This document shows positions 7,481 through 16,512 of a stretch of 36,696 bases of DNA, one piece after another; within the stretch, counting starts at the first letter, position 1, and each line of letters opens with the position of its first letter. The translations under genes and the position numbers were made by a program. This stretch comes from Bacteroidota bacterium (GTDB taxonomy: Bacteria > Bacteroidota > Bacteroidia > Bacteroidales > FEN-979): positions 1 through 36,696 of the forward strand of contig JACNKI010000177.1 in the NCBI GenBank assembly GCA_014382125.1, written 5' to 3'. The notes under the pieces were generated by a model that did no database searches, was not told where the DNA came from, and worked only from the letters and a program-made list of their open reading frames with translations.

Positions 7481-8479
7481 ATGAAAAGGCTTCTCATCTC
7501 TTTTTTCATGTTGTTGTTAATAGCAACAGCCTGTGACTGGTCAAAACCAAGATTGGATATAGATGTTTCGCATATTCCTCTCGAAGAGGTCAATATTCAC
7601 CGGTATGATCTGGCTCTTTTCAATATCCCGTTAGATCAGTTGCCTGAAGGACTTGATAAGATCAAACCGGAGTTTCTCTTTTTCCTGGATACAGACCTGA
7701 CAGATTCAGTAAAGATCTACAACCTGAAAGAGTACCTGACCCATATGCGTACCATTGAATTCTTTCAGGAAGTCGTCAGGAAATACCCTGGCCTGCCTTT
7801 GTTAGAAGCAGAGCTTACGGAAGCCTTCCGCCATTTGAAATACTATTATCCTGAAATCCGGATCCCGCGGGTTTATACCTATATCTCAGGAGGGGAATAT
7901 GATATGCCGGTACAGGTTATCGATAGTGTCTTGCTAATAGCCATCGATTCATACCTGGGAGCTGGATTTAAACCCTATGCAGCAGATCGCGTTCCGGTAT
8001 ACAGGATGCAGCGAATGGGGGCAGAGAATATTCTCCCGGACTGTATCCGGGCCATGCAGGAATCTTTATATCCTGTGCGATATCCAGGCAACACGTTGCT
8101 TGACCAGATGGTTGATGCCGGAAAGCGAGTCTACCTCATCGACGCTATGATTCCCGGGTATCCTGACAGGTATAAGATTGGCTACACTGAGAATCAGATA
8201 GATTGGGTGACAACCAACGAAGAACAAGTATGGGCGGCGATCATTGAAAACCAGTTTCTTTATTCTTCATATGGTTCTACGATCCGTGCATTTCTTGCTG
8301 ACGGGCCTTTCACAGCTGATTTCTCTGCAGAGTCGCCTCCCCGTCTGGGTGAGTACCTGGGATGGCAGATCGTCGCGGCCTATATGGAACAGAACCCGGA
8401 TATCACATTGGAGGAATTGATCAATGAACCGGATGCCCAAAAAATTCTGGCCGGATCAAAATACAAACCAAAAAAGTGA
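7481..8479 (+). CDS. gldB: Gliding motility lipoprotein GldB family
   Basis: Predicted lipoprotein of 332 residues. The signal peptide MKRLLISFFMLLLIATAC ends in a lipobox-like Cys. The body has the GldB look: IHRYDLALFNIPLDQL near the start, VIDSVLLIAIDSYLGAG in the middle, and PPRLGEYLGWQIVAAYM near the end. GldB is required for gliding in Flavobacterium, and homologues occur in non-gliding Bacteroidota with a T9SS. ATG 7481 is chosen over the upstream in-frame GTG at 7430 because it places the signal peptide at the N-terminus. gldC, which often follows, is not here; a strong terminator follows instead. Confidence 0.82.
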   Translation: MKRLLISFFMLLLIATACDWSKPRLDIDVSHIPLEEVNIHRYDLALFNIPLDQLPEGLDKIKPEFLFFLDTDLTDSVKIYNLKEYLTHMRTIEFFQEVVRKYPGLPLLEAELTEAFRHLKYYYPEIRIPRVYTYISGGEYDMPVQVIDSVLLIAIDSYLGAGFKPYAADRVPVYRMQRMGAENILPDCIRAMQESLYPVRYPGNTLLDQMVDAGKRVYLIDAMIPGYPDRYKIGYTENQIDWVTTNEEQVWAAIIENQFLYSSYGSTIRAFLADGPFTADFSAESPPRLGEYLGWQIVAAYMEQNPDITLEELINEPDAQKILAGSKYKPKK

Positions 8480-8505
8480 TATCATAAGTATATACTTCAT
8501 TCATG

Positions 8506-8536
8506 AAAGCCCGGAGATCTGATCCGGGCTTTTTTG
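8506..8536 (+). terminator. Rho-independent terminator after gldB
   Basis: Stem AAAGCCCGGA / TCCGGGCTTT with a 7-nt loop, running into a T-tract. Strong classic form, 27 nt after the gldB stop. Confidence 0.85.
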
Positions 8537-8609
8537 TTTATAAAAAATTGTTTGAAAGATATAACCTTTTGCCACTTAACCCGATTAATAGAATATTAAA
8601 ACAGATAGT

Positions 8610-10148
8610 ATGCTGGTAAAAACATTCGGCTGTGCCTTGTTTGGCGTCTATGCCATTACGATTACAGTGGAGGTGAGTATTGACATAGGGATCAATTTTT
8701 CGATGGTTGGACTCCCCGACAATGCTGTTAAGGAGAGCCAACAGCGGATCGATTCCGCGATGCGCAGTGTAGGATTGAAGATCCCCGGGAAGAAGATCGT
8801 GATCAATATGGCTCCAGCCGATATTCGGAAGGAAGGATCTTCTTATGACCTGACGATAGCAGTAGGGATCCTTGCTGCGAATGAGCATCTTAAACCTGAT
8901 CAGGTGGGGGAATTTATCATTATGGGGGAACTCTCTCTGGATGGCACCATCCGCCCGATTAAAGGTGCACTGCCTATTGCGATCGAGGCACAGAAGAGAA
9001 AACTCAAAGGTGTGATCCTTCCCCGGCAGAATGCGTCAGAGGCAGCTGTCGTCGACGGTCTGGAGGTATATGGTGTAGAACATCTAAGTGAAGTGTTGGG
9101 ATTCCTGAATGGAGAGATTTCACTTCAACCAATGGTCGTTGATTGCCAGAAAGAGTTTTTAAACAAGGCTGAAGCATATGAGCATGATTTTTCGGAGGTA
9201 AAAGGGCAGGAAAACATCAAGCGGGCACTTGAGATTGCTGCTGCAGGAGGACATAATGTGATCTTGATCGGACCTCCCGGAGCAGGGAAAACAATGCTGG
9301 CTAAACGGTTGCCTACTATCCTGCCTCCATTCAACCTGCAGGAGGCGCTGGAGACAACAAAGATCCACTCTGTCGCCGGTAAAATGAGAATGCATCACCC
9401 GCTGGTCTCTGTAAGGCCATTCCGTTCGCCACACCATACAATCTCCGATGTAGCTCTCGTTGGTGGAGGAGGGATTCCTCAACCAGGAGAGATCTCCCTG
9501 GCTCACAATGGTGTGTTATTCCTGGATGAGTTGCCTGAGTTTAAGCGGACTGTGTTGGAGGTGTTAAGGCAACCGATGGAAGACAGGGTAGTAACCATAT
9601 CACGGGCCCGGCTCAGTGTAGAGTTCCCTGCGAGTTTTATGCTCATCGCAGCGATGAATCCCTGTCCTTGTGGATACTACAACCATCCACAGATCGAATG
9701 CAAATGTGGCTCGGGAATTGTGCAGAAATATTTAAACCGGATTTCCGGCCCCCTCTTCGACCGGATCGATATACATGTGGAAGTGATCCCGGTTCCTTTC
9801 AAAGAGTTGAGCGAATCAAGGCAATCAGAAACAAGTTCCTCTATCCGGGAGCGTGTTATTTACGCCAGGCAGGTTCAACAAAAGCGATACGAAGGGATTC
9901 ACAAGATCTATTGTAATGCACAAATGACAGCTAAAATTCAGCGGAAATATTGTTCTCTCGATGAGAATTGCAACCAGATCCTGAAAAACGCCATGGAAAA
10001 ACTGGGGCTATCGGCACGTGCGTTTGACCGGATCATCAAAGTATCACGTACCATCGCCGACCTGGAACAAGCAAAAAATATTCTGTCTGCACACCTTGCC
10101 GAAGCGATCAACTACCGTTCACTTGACCGTGATAATTGGGGGGAATAA
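8610..10148 (+). CDS. comM: YifB/ComM-family Mg-chelatase-like AAA+ ATPase
   Basis: 512-residue AAA+ protein. An N-terminal S16/Lon-protease-like domain (about 1-165; SMVGLPDNAVKESQQRI) is followed by a Mg-chelatase-type ATPase (about 190-395; Walker A LIGPPGAGKTMLAKRL, FRSPHHT, Walker B VLFLDELPEF, CPCGYY zinc-like cysteines) and a C-terminal helical domain (LSARAFDRIIKVSRTIADL). In Haemophilus and other competent bacteria ComM extends heteroduplex DNA as a helicase during natural transformation. The family is also widespread in species not known to be competent. Full length and intact. Confidence 0.9.
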   Translation: MLVKTFGCALFGVYAITITVEVSIDIGINFSMVGLPDNAVKESQQRIDSAMRSVGLKIPGKKIVINMAPADIRKEGSSYDLTIAVGILAANEHLKPDQVGEFIIMGELSLDGTIRPIKGALPIAIEAQKRKLKGVILPRQNASEAAVVDGLEVYGVEHLSEVLGFLNGEISLQPMVVDCQKEFLNKAEAYEHDFSEVKGQENIKRALEIAAAGGHNVILIGPPGAGKTMLAKRLPTILPPFNLQEALETTKIHSVAGKMRMHHPLVSVRPFRSPHHTISDVALVGGGGIPQPGEISLAHNGVLFLDELPEFKRTVLEVLRQPMEDRVVTISRARLSVEFPASFMLIAAMNPCPCGYYNHPQIECKCGSGIVQKYLNRISGPLFDRIDIHVEVIPVPFKELSESRQSETSSSIRERVIYARQVQQKRYEGIHKIYCNAQMTAKIQRKYCSLDENCNQILKNAMEKLGLSARAFDRIIKVSRTIADLEQAKNILSAHLAEAINYRSLDRDNWGE

Positions 10149-10151
10149 CAG

Positions 10152-10187
10152 TTGGTGAGTTGGTGAGCTAGCTCACCAGTTCACCAA
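10152..10187. terminator. 36-bp inverted repeat between convergent comM and ubiA
   Basis: A perfect 18-bp palindrome, TGGTGAGCTAGCTCACCA (10161-10178), is flanked by a second paired arm (TTGGTGA/TCACCAA) with a 2-nt mismatch. The right arm includes the last Trp codon and the stop codon of ubiA. It probably acts as a two-way transcription end. The arms are 8-bp GGTGAGTT-type units, the same family as the array at 33162. Confidence 0.65.
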
Positions 10188-11044
10188 TTAACGTATAGAT
10201 CTGCGATTACGAAACAGGCAAACAAAACACTGGCGATGCCATTCAGGGTAGCGAAAGCGAGGTTGACTCTGGAGAAGTCGGAAGGTTTGACGATCAGATG
10301 CTGGTATGTGATAAGGACCGTGAAAATAACCAGGCCGATCCAGTAAACCAAATTAAATGGTCCGATGATGCCGGCAGCAATGAGCATAGATAATGCGATC
10401 AAATGGAAAAAGGCAGAGAGGATCAGGGAGTTTCGGGCACCCATGGTTACCGGGATCGATTTCAGGTTCTCATCCCGGTCGAACTCTATATCCTGTAGTG
10501 CATAGATGATATCGAATCCTGCTACCCAGAACAACACACAGAAGGAAAATAGTAAAGGCAGCAACGCGAACTCTCCGGTAACAGCCAGGTAAGCCCCGAT
10601 AGGAGCCAGAGCTAATCCTAATCCCAGAAAAACATGACTCAGGTATGTAAACCGCTTGGTAAAGCTGTAGCCTAGTACAACCAGCAAAGCAACAGGGGAG
10701 AGGATGAGGCAAAGGGGATTAATAAATGCGGTAGCGGTTATGAATAGAACCGAATTCAGGATAACAAACAACAGGGCCGACCTCGGGCTGATGATTGCAT
10801 TTGGAATCTCCCGGAGTGCGGTACGGGGATTTTTTTGATCAAATTCCCGATCGATATACCTGTTAAAGCCCATAGCAGCGTTCCGGGCAAAAAAAACACA
10901 CAAAAGAACCAGGAAGAGAATAATGAAATCGATATTTTCTACGTTCTCTCTGATCGCAAGGAAGAATCCGATCATGGCAAATGGGATGGAGAAGATCGTG
11001 TGGCTTATCTTTACCAGAGAGAAATAGTTCTTAATAGTTGACAT
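10181..11044 (-). CDS. UbiA-family polyprenyltransferase
   Basis: Integral-membrane aromatic prenyltransferase of 287 residues with about eight or nine hydrophobic helices. Both Asp-rich motifs are present: NRYIDREFDQKNPRT (about 63-77) and DIEFDRDENL. The first binds Mg-prenyl diphosphate. In Bacteroidota this type (4-hydroxybenzoate prenyltransferase-like, including MqnP of the futalosine route) serves quinone synthesis; the exact acceptor is not readable. I use ATG 11044 over the in-frame TTG at 11062, because a -7 box would overlap the longer form. Confidence 0.88.
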   Translation of the reverse strand: MSTIKNYFSLVKISHTIFSIPFAMIGFFLAIRENVENIDFIILFLVLLCVFFARNAAMGFNRYIDREFDQKNPRTALREIPNAIISPRSALLFVILNSVLFITATAFINPLCLILSPVALLVVLGYSFTKRFTYLSHVFLGLGLALAPIGAYLAVTGEFALLPLLFSFCVLFWVAGFDIIYALQDIEFDRDENLKSIPVTMGARNSLILSAFFHLIALSMLIAAGIIGPFNLVYWIGLVIFTVLITYQHLIVKPSDFSRVNLAFATLNGIASVLFACFVIADLYVNW

Positions 11045-11048
11045 TTGA

Positions 11049-11056
11049 TAAATTTG
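11049..11056 (+). promoter_or_regulatory. -7 box, methyltransferase gene
   Basis: TAAATTTG matches TAnnTTTG, 25 nt before ATG 11082. It faces and nearly abuts the ubiA box at 11060-11067. Confidence 0.5.
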
Positions 11057-11059
11057 CAA

Positions 11060-11067
11060 CAAAATTA
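11060..11067 (-). promoter_or_regulatory. -7 box, ubiA
   Basis: TAATTTTG on the minus strand, only 15 nt before the ubiA ATG, implying a very short leader. Confidence 0.5.
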
Positions 11068-11081
11068 ACGCAATTCACTGA

Positions 11082-11879
11082 ATGATCCATAAATTGAAAT
11101 ACCTGTTTCTGTTTCTTGCCCATTTTTTACACGTACGTTCTAAATACCGGATTCATTCACCTTTTGTTTATAATTTCTACAAATATGTTTTAGCCGACAG
11201 GACTCAATATCCTGATTATGAAGAGATAGAAAAAGTCAGGAAAGATCTTTTGTCCCGGGCAAGATTCATCAAACGGGTCGATCTGGGAGCCCGGTCCTTA
11301 GAGTTTCCCTACTCCCAGCGATTCGTCCGTGTACGCGATATTGCCAGAAAATCTTCTGTATCACCGCCAAAAGGACGATTTCTCTACAAGCTGGTTAAGC
11401 ACTATAAACCCCGGTCCATCATCGAATTCGGAACTGCCTTTGGCATAAGTACGATGTATATGGCGATGGGATACCGAAACAGCCATATCTATACCATGGA
11501 AGGGTGCACAGATACAATAAATATCTCAACGCACAATTTTTCCAGATTGGGTTTAGGAAATATCGAAGAGTTGTGTGGGAATTTTGATGACCTGTTGCCA
11601 GGAATCTTTAGCAAGACTGATACGGTTGACCTTGTTTTCTTTGATGGAAATCACAGAAAAGAGGCAACATTGAGGTATTTTGATGAATGCCTGAAACATG
11701 TTCAGAACAGTACAATCTTCGTTCTCGATGACATCCACTGGTCTAACGGGATGAAATCAGCCTGGGAGAATATTCGTCAGCATCCGAGCGTGACAATCAG
11801 TATCGATCTGTTCATACTCGGAGTTGTCTTTTTCCGAAAAGAACTCAGCAAAGAAGATTTTATCCTTCGCTTCCATTAA
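11082..11879 (+). CDS. Class I SAM-dependent O-methyltransferase-like protein
   Basis: 265 residues. A basic N-terminal part (about 1-95) is followed by a Rossmann methyltransferase fold: SAM motif I RSIIEFGTAFGISTMYMA (about 108-125), the acidic strand end IYTMEG, VDLVFFDGNHR, and STIFVLDDIHWSNGMKSAW. It resembles methyltransferase family 24/O-methyltransferases. The substrate is unknown, and neighbours (UbiA, ABC ATPase) do not settle it. Confidence 0.8.
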   Translation: MIHKLKYLFLFLAHFLHVRSKYRIHSPFVYNFYKYVLADRTQYPDYEEIEKVRKDLLSRARFIKRVDLGARSLEFPYSQRFVRVRDIARKSSVSPPKGRFLYKLVKHYKPRSIIEFGTAFGISTMYMAMGYRNSHIYTMEGCTDTINISTHNFSRLGLGNIEELCGNFDDLLPGIFSKTDTVDLVFFDGNHRKEATLRYFDECLKHVQNSTIFVLDDIHWSNGMKSAWENIRQHPSVTISIDLFILGVVFFRKELSKEDFILRFH

Positions 11880-11884
11880 TTTAG

Positions 11885-11892
11885 TACTTTTG
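11885..11892 (+). promoter_or_regulatory. -7 box, ABC ATPase gene
   Basis: TACTTTTG matches TAnnTTTG, 38 nt before ATG 11931. Confidence 0.5.
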
Positions 11893-11930
11893 TTCATGTC
11901 TGATGTAAAATAATCTGAATAACTTAACTG

Positions 11931-12647
11931 ATGGAAAAAGAGATCATTCGACTTGAGAAGATTGTAAAAAATTACAAAATAGGGACAGTCATCGTAGAGG
12001 CCCTTCGTTCCGTTTCAATCGTGATTGAGAAAAACGAGTTTGTAGCGATCATGGGGCCTTCCGGTTCCGGGAAATCCACACTTATGAATGTAATTGGCTG
12101 TTTGGATACAGCTACCAGTGGCAACTATATTTTGAATGGCAATGATGTTTCCCAACTGGATGATAATGACCTTGCAGAGATACGGAACCGGGAAATTGGT
12201 TTCGTGTTTCAGACCTTTAACCTGTTACCACGATCCACCGCTCTTGAAAATGTAATGTTGCCATTGATTTACGCGGGAATCAGGAAGGGCATGAGGTTGG
12301 AACGTGCTACTACAGTTCTGGGTGAGGTGAAACTCTCTGACCGGGTGACGCACAGGCCCAATGAGCTATCAGGTGGAGAGCGCCAGCGGGTTGCTGTGGC
12401 CCGCGCCCTGGTGAATAATCCGGCAATCATTCTGGCGGATGAGCCCACCGGGAATCTCGACTCCAAAACATCCATTGAAATCCTTGGATTACTGGAAGAT
12501 ATTCACAAGAATGGAAATACCGTCCTCGTGGTCACACACGAAGAGGATATTGCAAAACATGCACACCGGATAATCCGGTTAATGGATGGCGAGGTAGCAT
12601 CCGATATCCGCAATACGGAGATTAAAACCGTTGCCGATTATCAATAA
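11931..12647 (+). CDS. ABC transporter ATP-binding protein (LolD/MacB type)
   Basis: 238-residue nucleotide-binding subunit. Walker [10 protein letters not shown] (about 42-50), Q-loop VFQTFNLLP, signature [15 protein letters not shown], Walker [14 protein letters not shown] and the switch His in VVTHEED are all intact. Sequence style ([28 protein letters not shown]) fits the LolD/MacB/FtsE group that works with FtsX-like permeases for lipoprotein release or efflux. No permease gene adjoins it, so its partner is encoded elsewhere. Confidence 0.9.
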   Translation: MEKEIIRLEKIVKNYKIGTVIVEALRSVSIVIEKNEFVAIMGPSGSGKSTLMNVIGCLDTATSGNYILNGNDVSQLDDNDLAEIRNREIGFVFQTFNLLPRSTALENVMLPLIYAGIRKGMRLERATTVLGEVKLSDRVTHRPNELSGGERQRVAVARALVNNPAIILADEPTGNLDSKTSIEILGLLEDIHKNGNTVLVVTHEEDIAKHAHRIIRLMDGEVASDIRNTEIKTVADYQ

Positions 12648-12661
12648 ACCATTTAACATTC

Positions 12662-13669
12662 ATGACGAAAGAAGGAAAGTATAAACAGCTTTTCCAGGAT
12701 TTCGACGAGCTGAACGTGATGATCATTGGCGACGTGATGCTTGACTCCTATTTGTGGGGGAAGGTGGATCGCATCTCCCCTGAAGGTCCCATTCCCATTG
12801 TGGCTTTGAAGAAGCGTGAAAACCGGATGGGAGGAGCTGCAAATGTTGCACTCAACGTGAAAGCGCTCGGGTGCAAACCTATCCTCTGTTCTGTGATCGG
12901 AAAAGATGACAAAGGAGATCAGTTTCGTGAATTGTTGCAGAAAGAGAAGATTGAAGAAACAGGTATCGTAAGTAGCGACAAGCGGGTCACCACAACCAAA
13001 TTCCGGATCTTCGGGAACAACTATCAGATGCTGCGCGTGGATGAGGAGGATGATCACGATCTGGAGGAGTCGGATCGTCTGAAATTGCTTGAACGGATTG
13101 AAAAAATCATAGCCGGGGAGCAGGTTGATTGCATCATCTTTCAGGATTACAATAAAGGAATTATTACAGAGCAGTTGATTCGAAAAGTAGTGAATCTGGC
13201 TGGAACACGAGATATTCCCGTTACTGTTGACCCGAAACGAAGAAATTTCACCTCTTACAAAGGAGTAACGCTTTTCAAACCTAACCTGAAGGAGCTTACA
13301 GAAGGATTGAAACTGGAGTCGGGAACCGAAAACCAGGAAGCCATTATCCATGCTGCCCAGTTGTTACTGGAGAAGTTAAATTGCAAGTACATCATGACAA
13401 CCCTTTCAGAGAAAGGAGTGATGATGAGCCTGATCGATAACCTTGCTGAGAAGAATATATTTGTTCCGGCACATACCCGCTCGGTAGCCGATGTTTCCGG
13501 TGCGGGTGATACTGTGATCAGCGTAGCTTCCGCCTGCCTGGCGAAAGCGTGTACGCCTTACGAGATTGCTTATATCTCCAATCTTGCCGGCGGCCTGGTA
13601 TGTGAAGAAGTAGGTGTGGTTCCGTTGAACAAAGAGAAACTGTTGCAAGAGGTCCTTTCCCTCTTATAG
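12662..13669 (+). CDS. hldA: D-glycero-beta-D-manno-heptose-7-phosphate kinase (RfaE domain I)
   Basis: PfkB/ribokinase-family sugar kinase of 335 residues, likely phosphorylating heptose-7-phosphate at C1 for LPS core heptose synthesis. It shows the HldE N-domain signatures MIIGDVMLDSYLWGKVDRISPEGPIPI (quoted in part: GDVMLDSYLWGKVDRISPE), RMGGAANVALN, VDPKRRNF, FKPNLKEL and the catalytic DVSGAGDTV (about 281-289). No cytidylyltransferase domain follows, so it is the stand-alone kinase form. It starts 14 nt after the ABC ATPase and ends 5 nt before the next gene. Confidence 0.88.
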   Translation: MTKEGKYKQLFQDFDELNVMIIGDVMLDSYLWGKVDRISPEGPIPIVALKKRENRMGGAANVALNVKALGCKPILCSVIGKDDKGDQFRELLQKEKIEETGIVSSDKRVTTTKFRIFGNNYQMLRVDEEDDHDLEESDRLKLLERIEKIIAGEQVDCIIFQDYNKGIITEQLIRKVVNLAGTRDIPVTVDPKRRNFTSYKGVTLFKPNLKELTEGLKLESGTENQEAIIHAAQLLLEKLNCKYIMTTLSEKGVMMSLIDNLAEKNIFVPAHTRSVADVSGAGDTVISVASACLAKACTPYEIAYISNLAGGLVCEEVGVVPLNKEKLLQEVLSLL

Positions 13670-13674
13670 CATTC

Positions 13675-14859
13675 ATGCAATACGATGCAGATGTGATTAT
13701 CGCTGGTGCCGGTCCTTCAGGCACCATTGCTGCTTTTAAGCTGGCCCGTCAGGGAGTAGATGTGTTGATCCTTGAAAAGGCTGAGTTTCCAAGATATAAA
13801 GTATGTGGTGGTGGCCTCACCCACAAGATCCTGCAGGAGATTCAATCTGATATCGATTCCGTTATTGAGAGAGAGATTTTTTCCATACGGTTCTCCTGTA
13901 ACTTTACGGATTCATTCACACGGACAGCAACGGAACCGTTGATTTATTGTACCATGAGGGACAAGCTTGATCAGCTTCTCCTCAGGAATGCTGTTGAAGC
14001 CGGATCCCGGGTAATGTTTGGTGAACACATTTCGGGGATTATCCAGGTACATTCCGGCATAGATATCAAGACCCACAGGGGATCCTGGAAATCCCTCTAT
14101 CTTATTGGTGCTGATGGAGCCTCATCGGTTGTTGCCAAAGCTACCGGACTGTGGAAGAATATCATGCCGGGCATGGCTTGGGAAGCAGAGATGGAGGCTG
14201 CACCGGAGGATATTAAGAGATTGAGTCAGACTGTTTTCCTCGATTGGGGAACAATTCCCGGAGGTTATGGATGGATCTTTCCAAAGAAAAATCATTTCTC
14301 TGTAGGTATTGGAGGGCCTGCTTCGTTATCGAAACAGTTGAAGACCTATGGCGAAAAATTTATCCGTTCATCCGGCATCCGGTTTTTGGGGACGCAGACA
14401 ATGAAAGCCTGGCCTATTCCTGTAAAGACGAAAAAGGGTCCGTTCCATTCAGGCAGAACCCTTATTGCCGGTGATGCCGCGGGATTGACCGATCCGATGA
14501 CAGGGGAGGGAATCTATTATGCTGTGAAAAGCGGAAGACATGCAGCCAAGGCAATATTCGATCAATTGCAGGGAGATCCGAATGGTCTGATCAGATACAC
14601 AGATGAGATCAACAGCGATCTGATGCCGGATTTGATGGAGGCCGAACAGATCAAAGCGGTTTTTAATGCAGTTCCACTGTTCATTCACAGGAAAGTAAAA
14701 GAAAGGGACCGGGTATGGAGAGCTTTTTGGAAAATTCTCCGAGGTGAACGGAATTATCTGGATGTGAAGAGGGGATTTGGAATGTGGCGATTTTTATGGG
14801 GAACAACTTGTTGGGTTGCGAAACGATATCATTTCCTCAGAACAGGACTTCGAAGGTGA
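13675..14859 (+). CDS. Geranylgeranyl-reductase-family FAD-dependent oxidoreductase
   Basis: 394-residue flavoprotein. The N-terminal FAD fold DVIIAGAGPSGTIAAFKLA (residues 5-23), the family hallmark PRYKVCGGGLTHK, the DG motif IGADGASS and the second FAD motif LIAGDAAGLTDPMTGEG are all present. Relatives reduce isoprenoid double bonds (archaeal lipids, chlorophyll or menaquinone side chains); the substrate in Bacteroidota is not established. It directly follows the heptose kinase gene by 5 nt and converges on the cytochrome gene. Confidence 0.85.
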   Translation: MQYDADVIIAGAGPSGTIAAFKLARQGVDVLILEKAEFPRYKVCGGGLTHKILQEIQSDIDSVIEREIFSIRFSCNFTDSFTRTATEPLIYCTMRDKLDQLLLRNAVEAGSRVMFGEHISGIIQVHSGIDIKTHRGSWKSLYLIGADGASSVVAKATGLWKNIMPGMAWEAEMEAAPEDIKRLSQTVFLDWGTIPGGYGWIFPKKNHFSVGIGGPASLSKQLKTYGEKFIRSSGIRFLGTQTMKAWPIPVKTKKGPFHSGRTLIAGDAAGLTDPMTGEGIYYAVKSGRHAAKAIFDQLQGDPNGLIRYTDEINSDLMPDLMEAEQIKAVFNAVPLFIHRKVKERDRVWRAFWKILRGERNYLDVKRGFGMWRFLWGTTCWVAKRYHFLRTGLRR

Positions 14860-14903
14860 AACATGTGTTGATAAAAGGAGCGGAGGAAGCTACGATAAGT
14901 GGT

Positions 14904-16409
14904 TTACTGATAGAGATTTTGATGGCACTCTGAACAGAAAACAACTTTCCAGATGTCATTACGCAGAGGTACCGGATGCCGGAATTCGAGTGTGTCAAAC
15001 ACAGATGCCATTTCCATCGCACCTTCTGGACCCTGTCCCACAATGGTATGACAAAGGTCACAGTCTTTTGAAATCACCTTTCCATCTTCACTGGCATGCA
15101 GATCAGAATGACACCGGAAACAGCCATTTGTTTCCATATGTCCGATATGATCAGGGTAAACGGTGTTATTCGCTTTCATATAGGGGAATTCATTCAGGTT
15201 GAAGGCATCCTGAATCCCGGTGATCGCCTGCTCGATCTTATCCTGATGTGATGCATAATAATCAGGATAGTCAGTTTGATAGAAGGTGGTAATCACGCTG
15301 TCGATATACATCATAGCTGTATCCTGAGTGGGGAACGGTTCCTTTAAAGCGTCCATCGCAATGTATTTGATCTGCGGAATCTCTTTCGAAACTTTGCCTG
15401 ATATCAGCGCATCGTCGACATATTCGGATGGAGATTTGTACTTGTGCGAAGGACGGTTATGACAGTCGATACAATCCATTGTACGAACCGTCAATACAGC
15501 AAGCAGGCTATCGTCGATCGGGTTCTCTTCATCCATATAGACGATTGTGTCACCTGTTTTCAGATTGGTGTATCTGACCCACGGGATCGTTTCACGACTT
15601 TCATCACCAGCAATATACTCAACCTGGATATCCGGATTGATGTGCCAGTGACTGCCCTCTTCCAATCCTAGTGCACTGTATAGGGGGCTTATCTTCATCT
15701 GAAGGATGACATCCCATTCGGTATTGGTATCATCAGTAAGAAAGTCTTTCTGAACCCGTAGGTTCTGGGCGTAAAATTTTTCAGGCCAATGACATTTTTC
15801 ACATGTCTCCCTTGCTGGACGCAGATCCTGGATAGGTGTGGCGATGGGGCGGGGATATCTGCCAAACAGCACCGAAAAAACCTGGTACAATCCGGAAACC
15901 TTGGATCGGGCATACCAGCCGGCTCCGGCTCCAACATGACATTCAACACAGGCGACATGGGCATGGGAAGAGTGCTCGTAGGTTACGTATTCAGGCTTCA
16001 TAACAACATGGCATAGTTTTCCGCAAAACTTAACAGATTCCGTGTAGTGAAACGCTTCATAGCTGCCAATACTTGTCAGGAAGAGGAAGACCATTGATGA
16101 GAAGATAAAGATGACAAAGGCGTTCCGGTGACGTCTATCATTCAAATCCAGATAAGGTCTTCGACGTTTCTTGTCTCCCTCCATCTGAGCATACTTTTTT
16201 AAGTTAAGCGCCATTCCAAGAGGGATCAGAATGAGTCCGAAAACCATTAATCCCGGTAGCGCGATGTAAATAAATAGTCCCAGGTAAGATCCCCCCTGGT
16301 CAAAGACAACGGAGATAAGGAACAAAACGAGAATCATTAAAAGACTGACAAAAGCAACCAGGGAACCGATCAGGGACATCCAGTTGTAATACGCTTTAGG
16401 AAGCTTCAT
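14904..16409 (-). CDS. NapC/NirT-type multihaem cytochrome c
   Basis: 501-residue membrane-anchored electron carrier. Three hydrophobic N-terminal segments (about 11-35, 45-68, 97-115) precede a periplasmic domain with seven haem-attachment sites. One is CGKLCH (C-X3-CH, residues 129-134), as seen in some relatives. The other six are CxxCH: CVECH, CEKCH, CIDCH, CFRCH, CDLCH, CSECH. The first half (FCGKLCHVVMKPE, VECHVGAGAGW, PARETCEKCHWPEKFY) matches NapC/NirT quinol dehydrogenases. The longer tail carries the last haems. No reductase gene adjoins it, so the terminal acceptor is unknown. Confidence 0.9.
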   Translation of the reverse strand: MKLPKAYYNWMSLIGSLVAFVSLLMILVLFLISVVFDQGGSYLGLFIYIALPGLMVFGLILIPLGMALNLKKYAQMEGDKKRRRPYLDLNDRRHRNAFVIFIFSSMVFLFLTSIGSYEAFHYTESVKFCGKLCHVVMKPEYVTYEHSSHAHVACVECHVGAGAGWYARSKVSGLYQVFSVLFGRYPRPIATPIQDLRPARETCEKCHWPEKFYAQNLRVQKDFLTDDTNTEWDVILQMKISPLYSALGLEEGSHWHINPDIQVEYIAGDESRETIPWVRYTNLKTGDTIVYMDEENPIDDSLLAVLTVRTMDCIDCHNRPSHKYKSPSEYVDDALISGKVSKEIPQIKYIAMDALKEPFPTQDTAMMYIDSVITTFYQTDYPDYYASHQDKIEQAITGIQDAFNLNEFPYMKANNTVYPDHIGHMETNGCFRCHSDLHASEDGKVISKDCDLCHTIVGQGPEGAMEMASVFDTLEFRHPVPLRNDIWKVVFCSECHQNLYQ

Positions 16410-16441
16410 GGTAAAACAGGTTGGTTTCTTTTAAATTTTGG

Positions 16442-16449
16442 CAAATGTA
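16442..16449 (-). promoter_or_regulatory. -7 box, cytochrome gene
   Basis: TACATTTG on the minus strand, about 32 nt before the start codon at 16409. Confidence 0.5.
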
Positions 16450-16512
16450 TAAAAAAGAGACCTAGAGTTTCAGTCTTCTGTTAAAATAGAATCAATACGA
16501 ATAAGTGGTGCG

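Noticed and set aside
15990-16030. CX3CH haem site in the cytochrome as a sequencing error
   Set aside because: The codons read cleanly (tgc gga aaa cta tgc cat), the frame is intact on both sides, and a CX3CH first site is seen in related NapC/NirT-type proteins.
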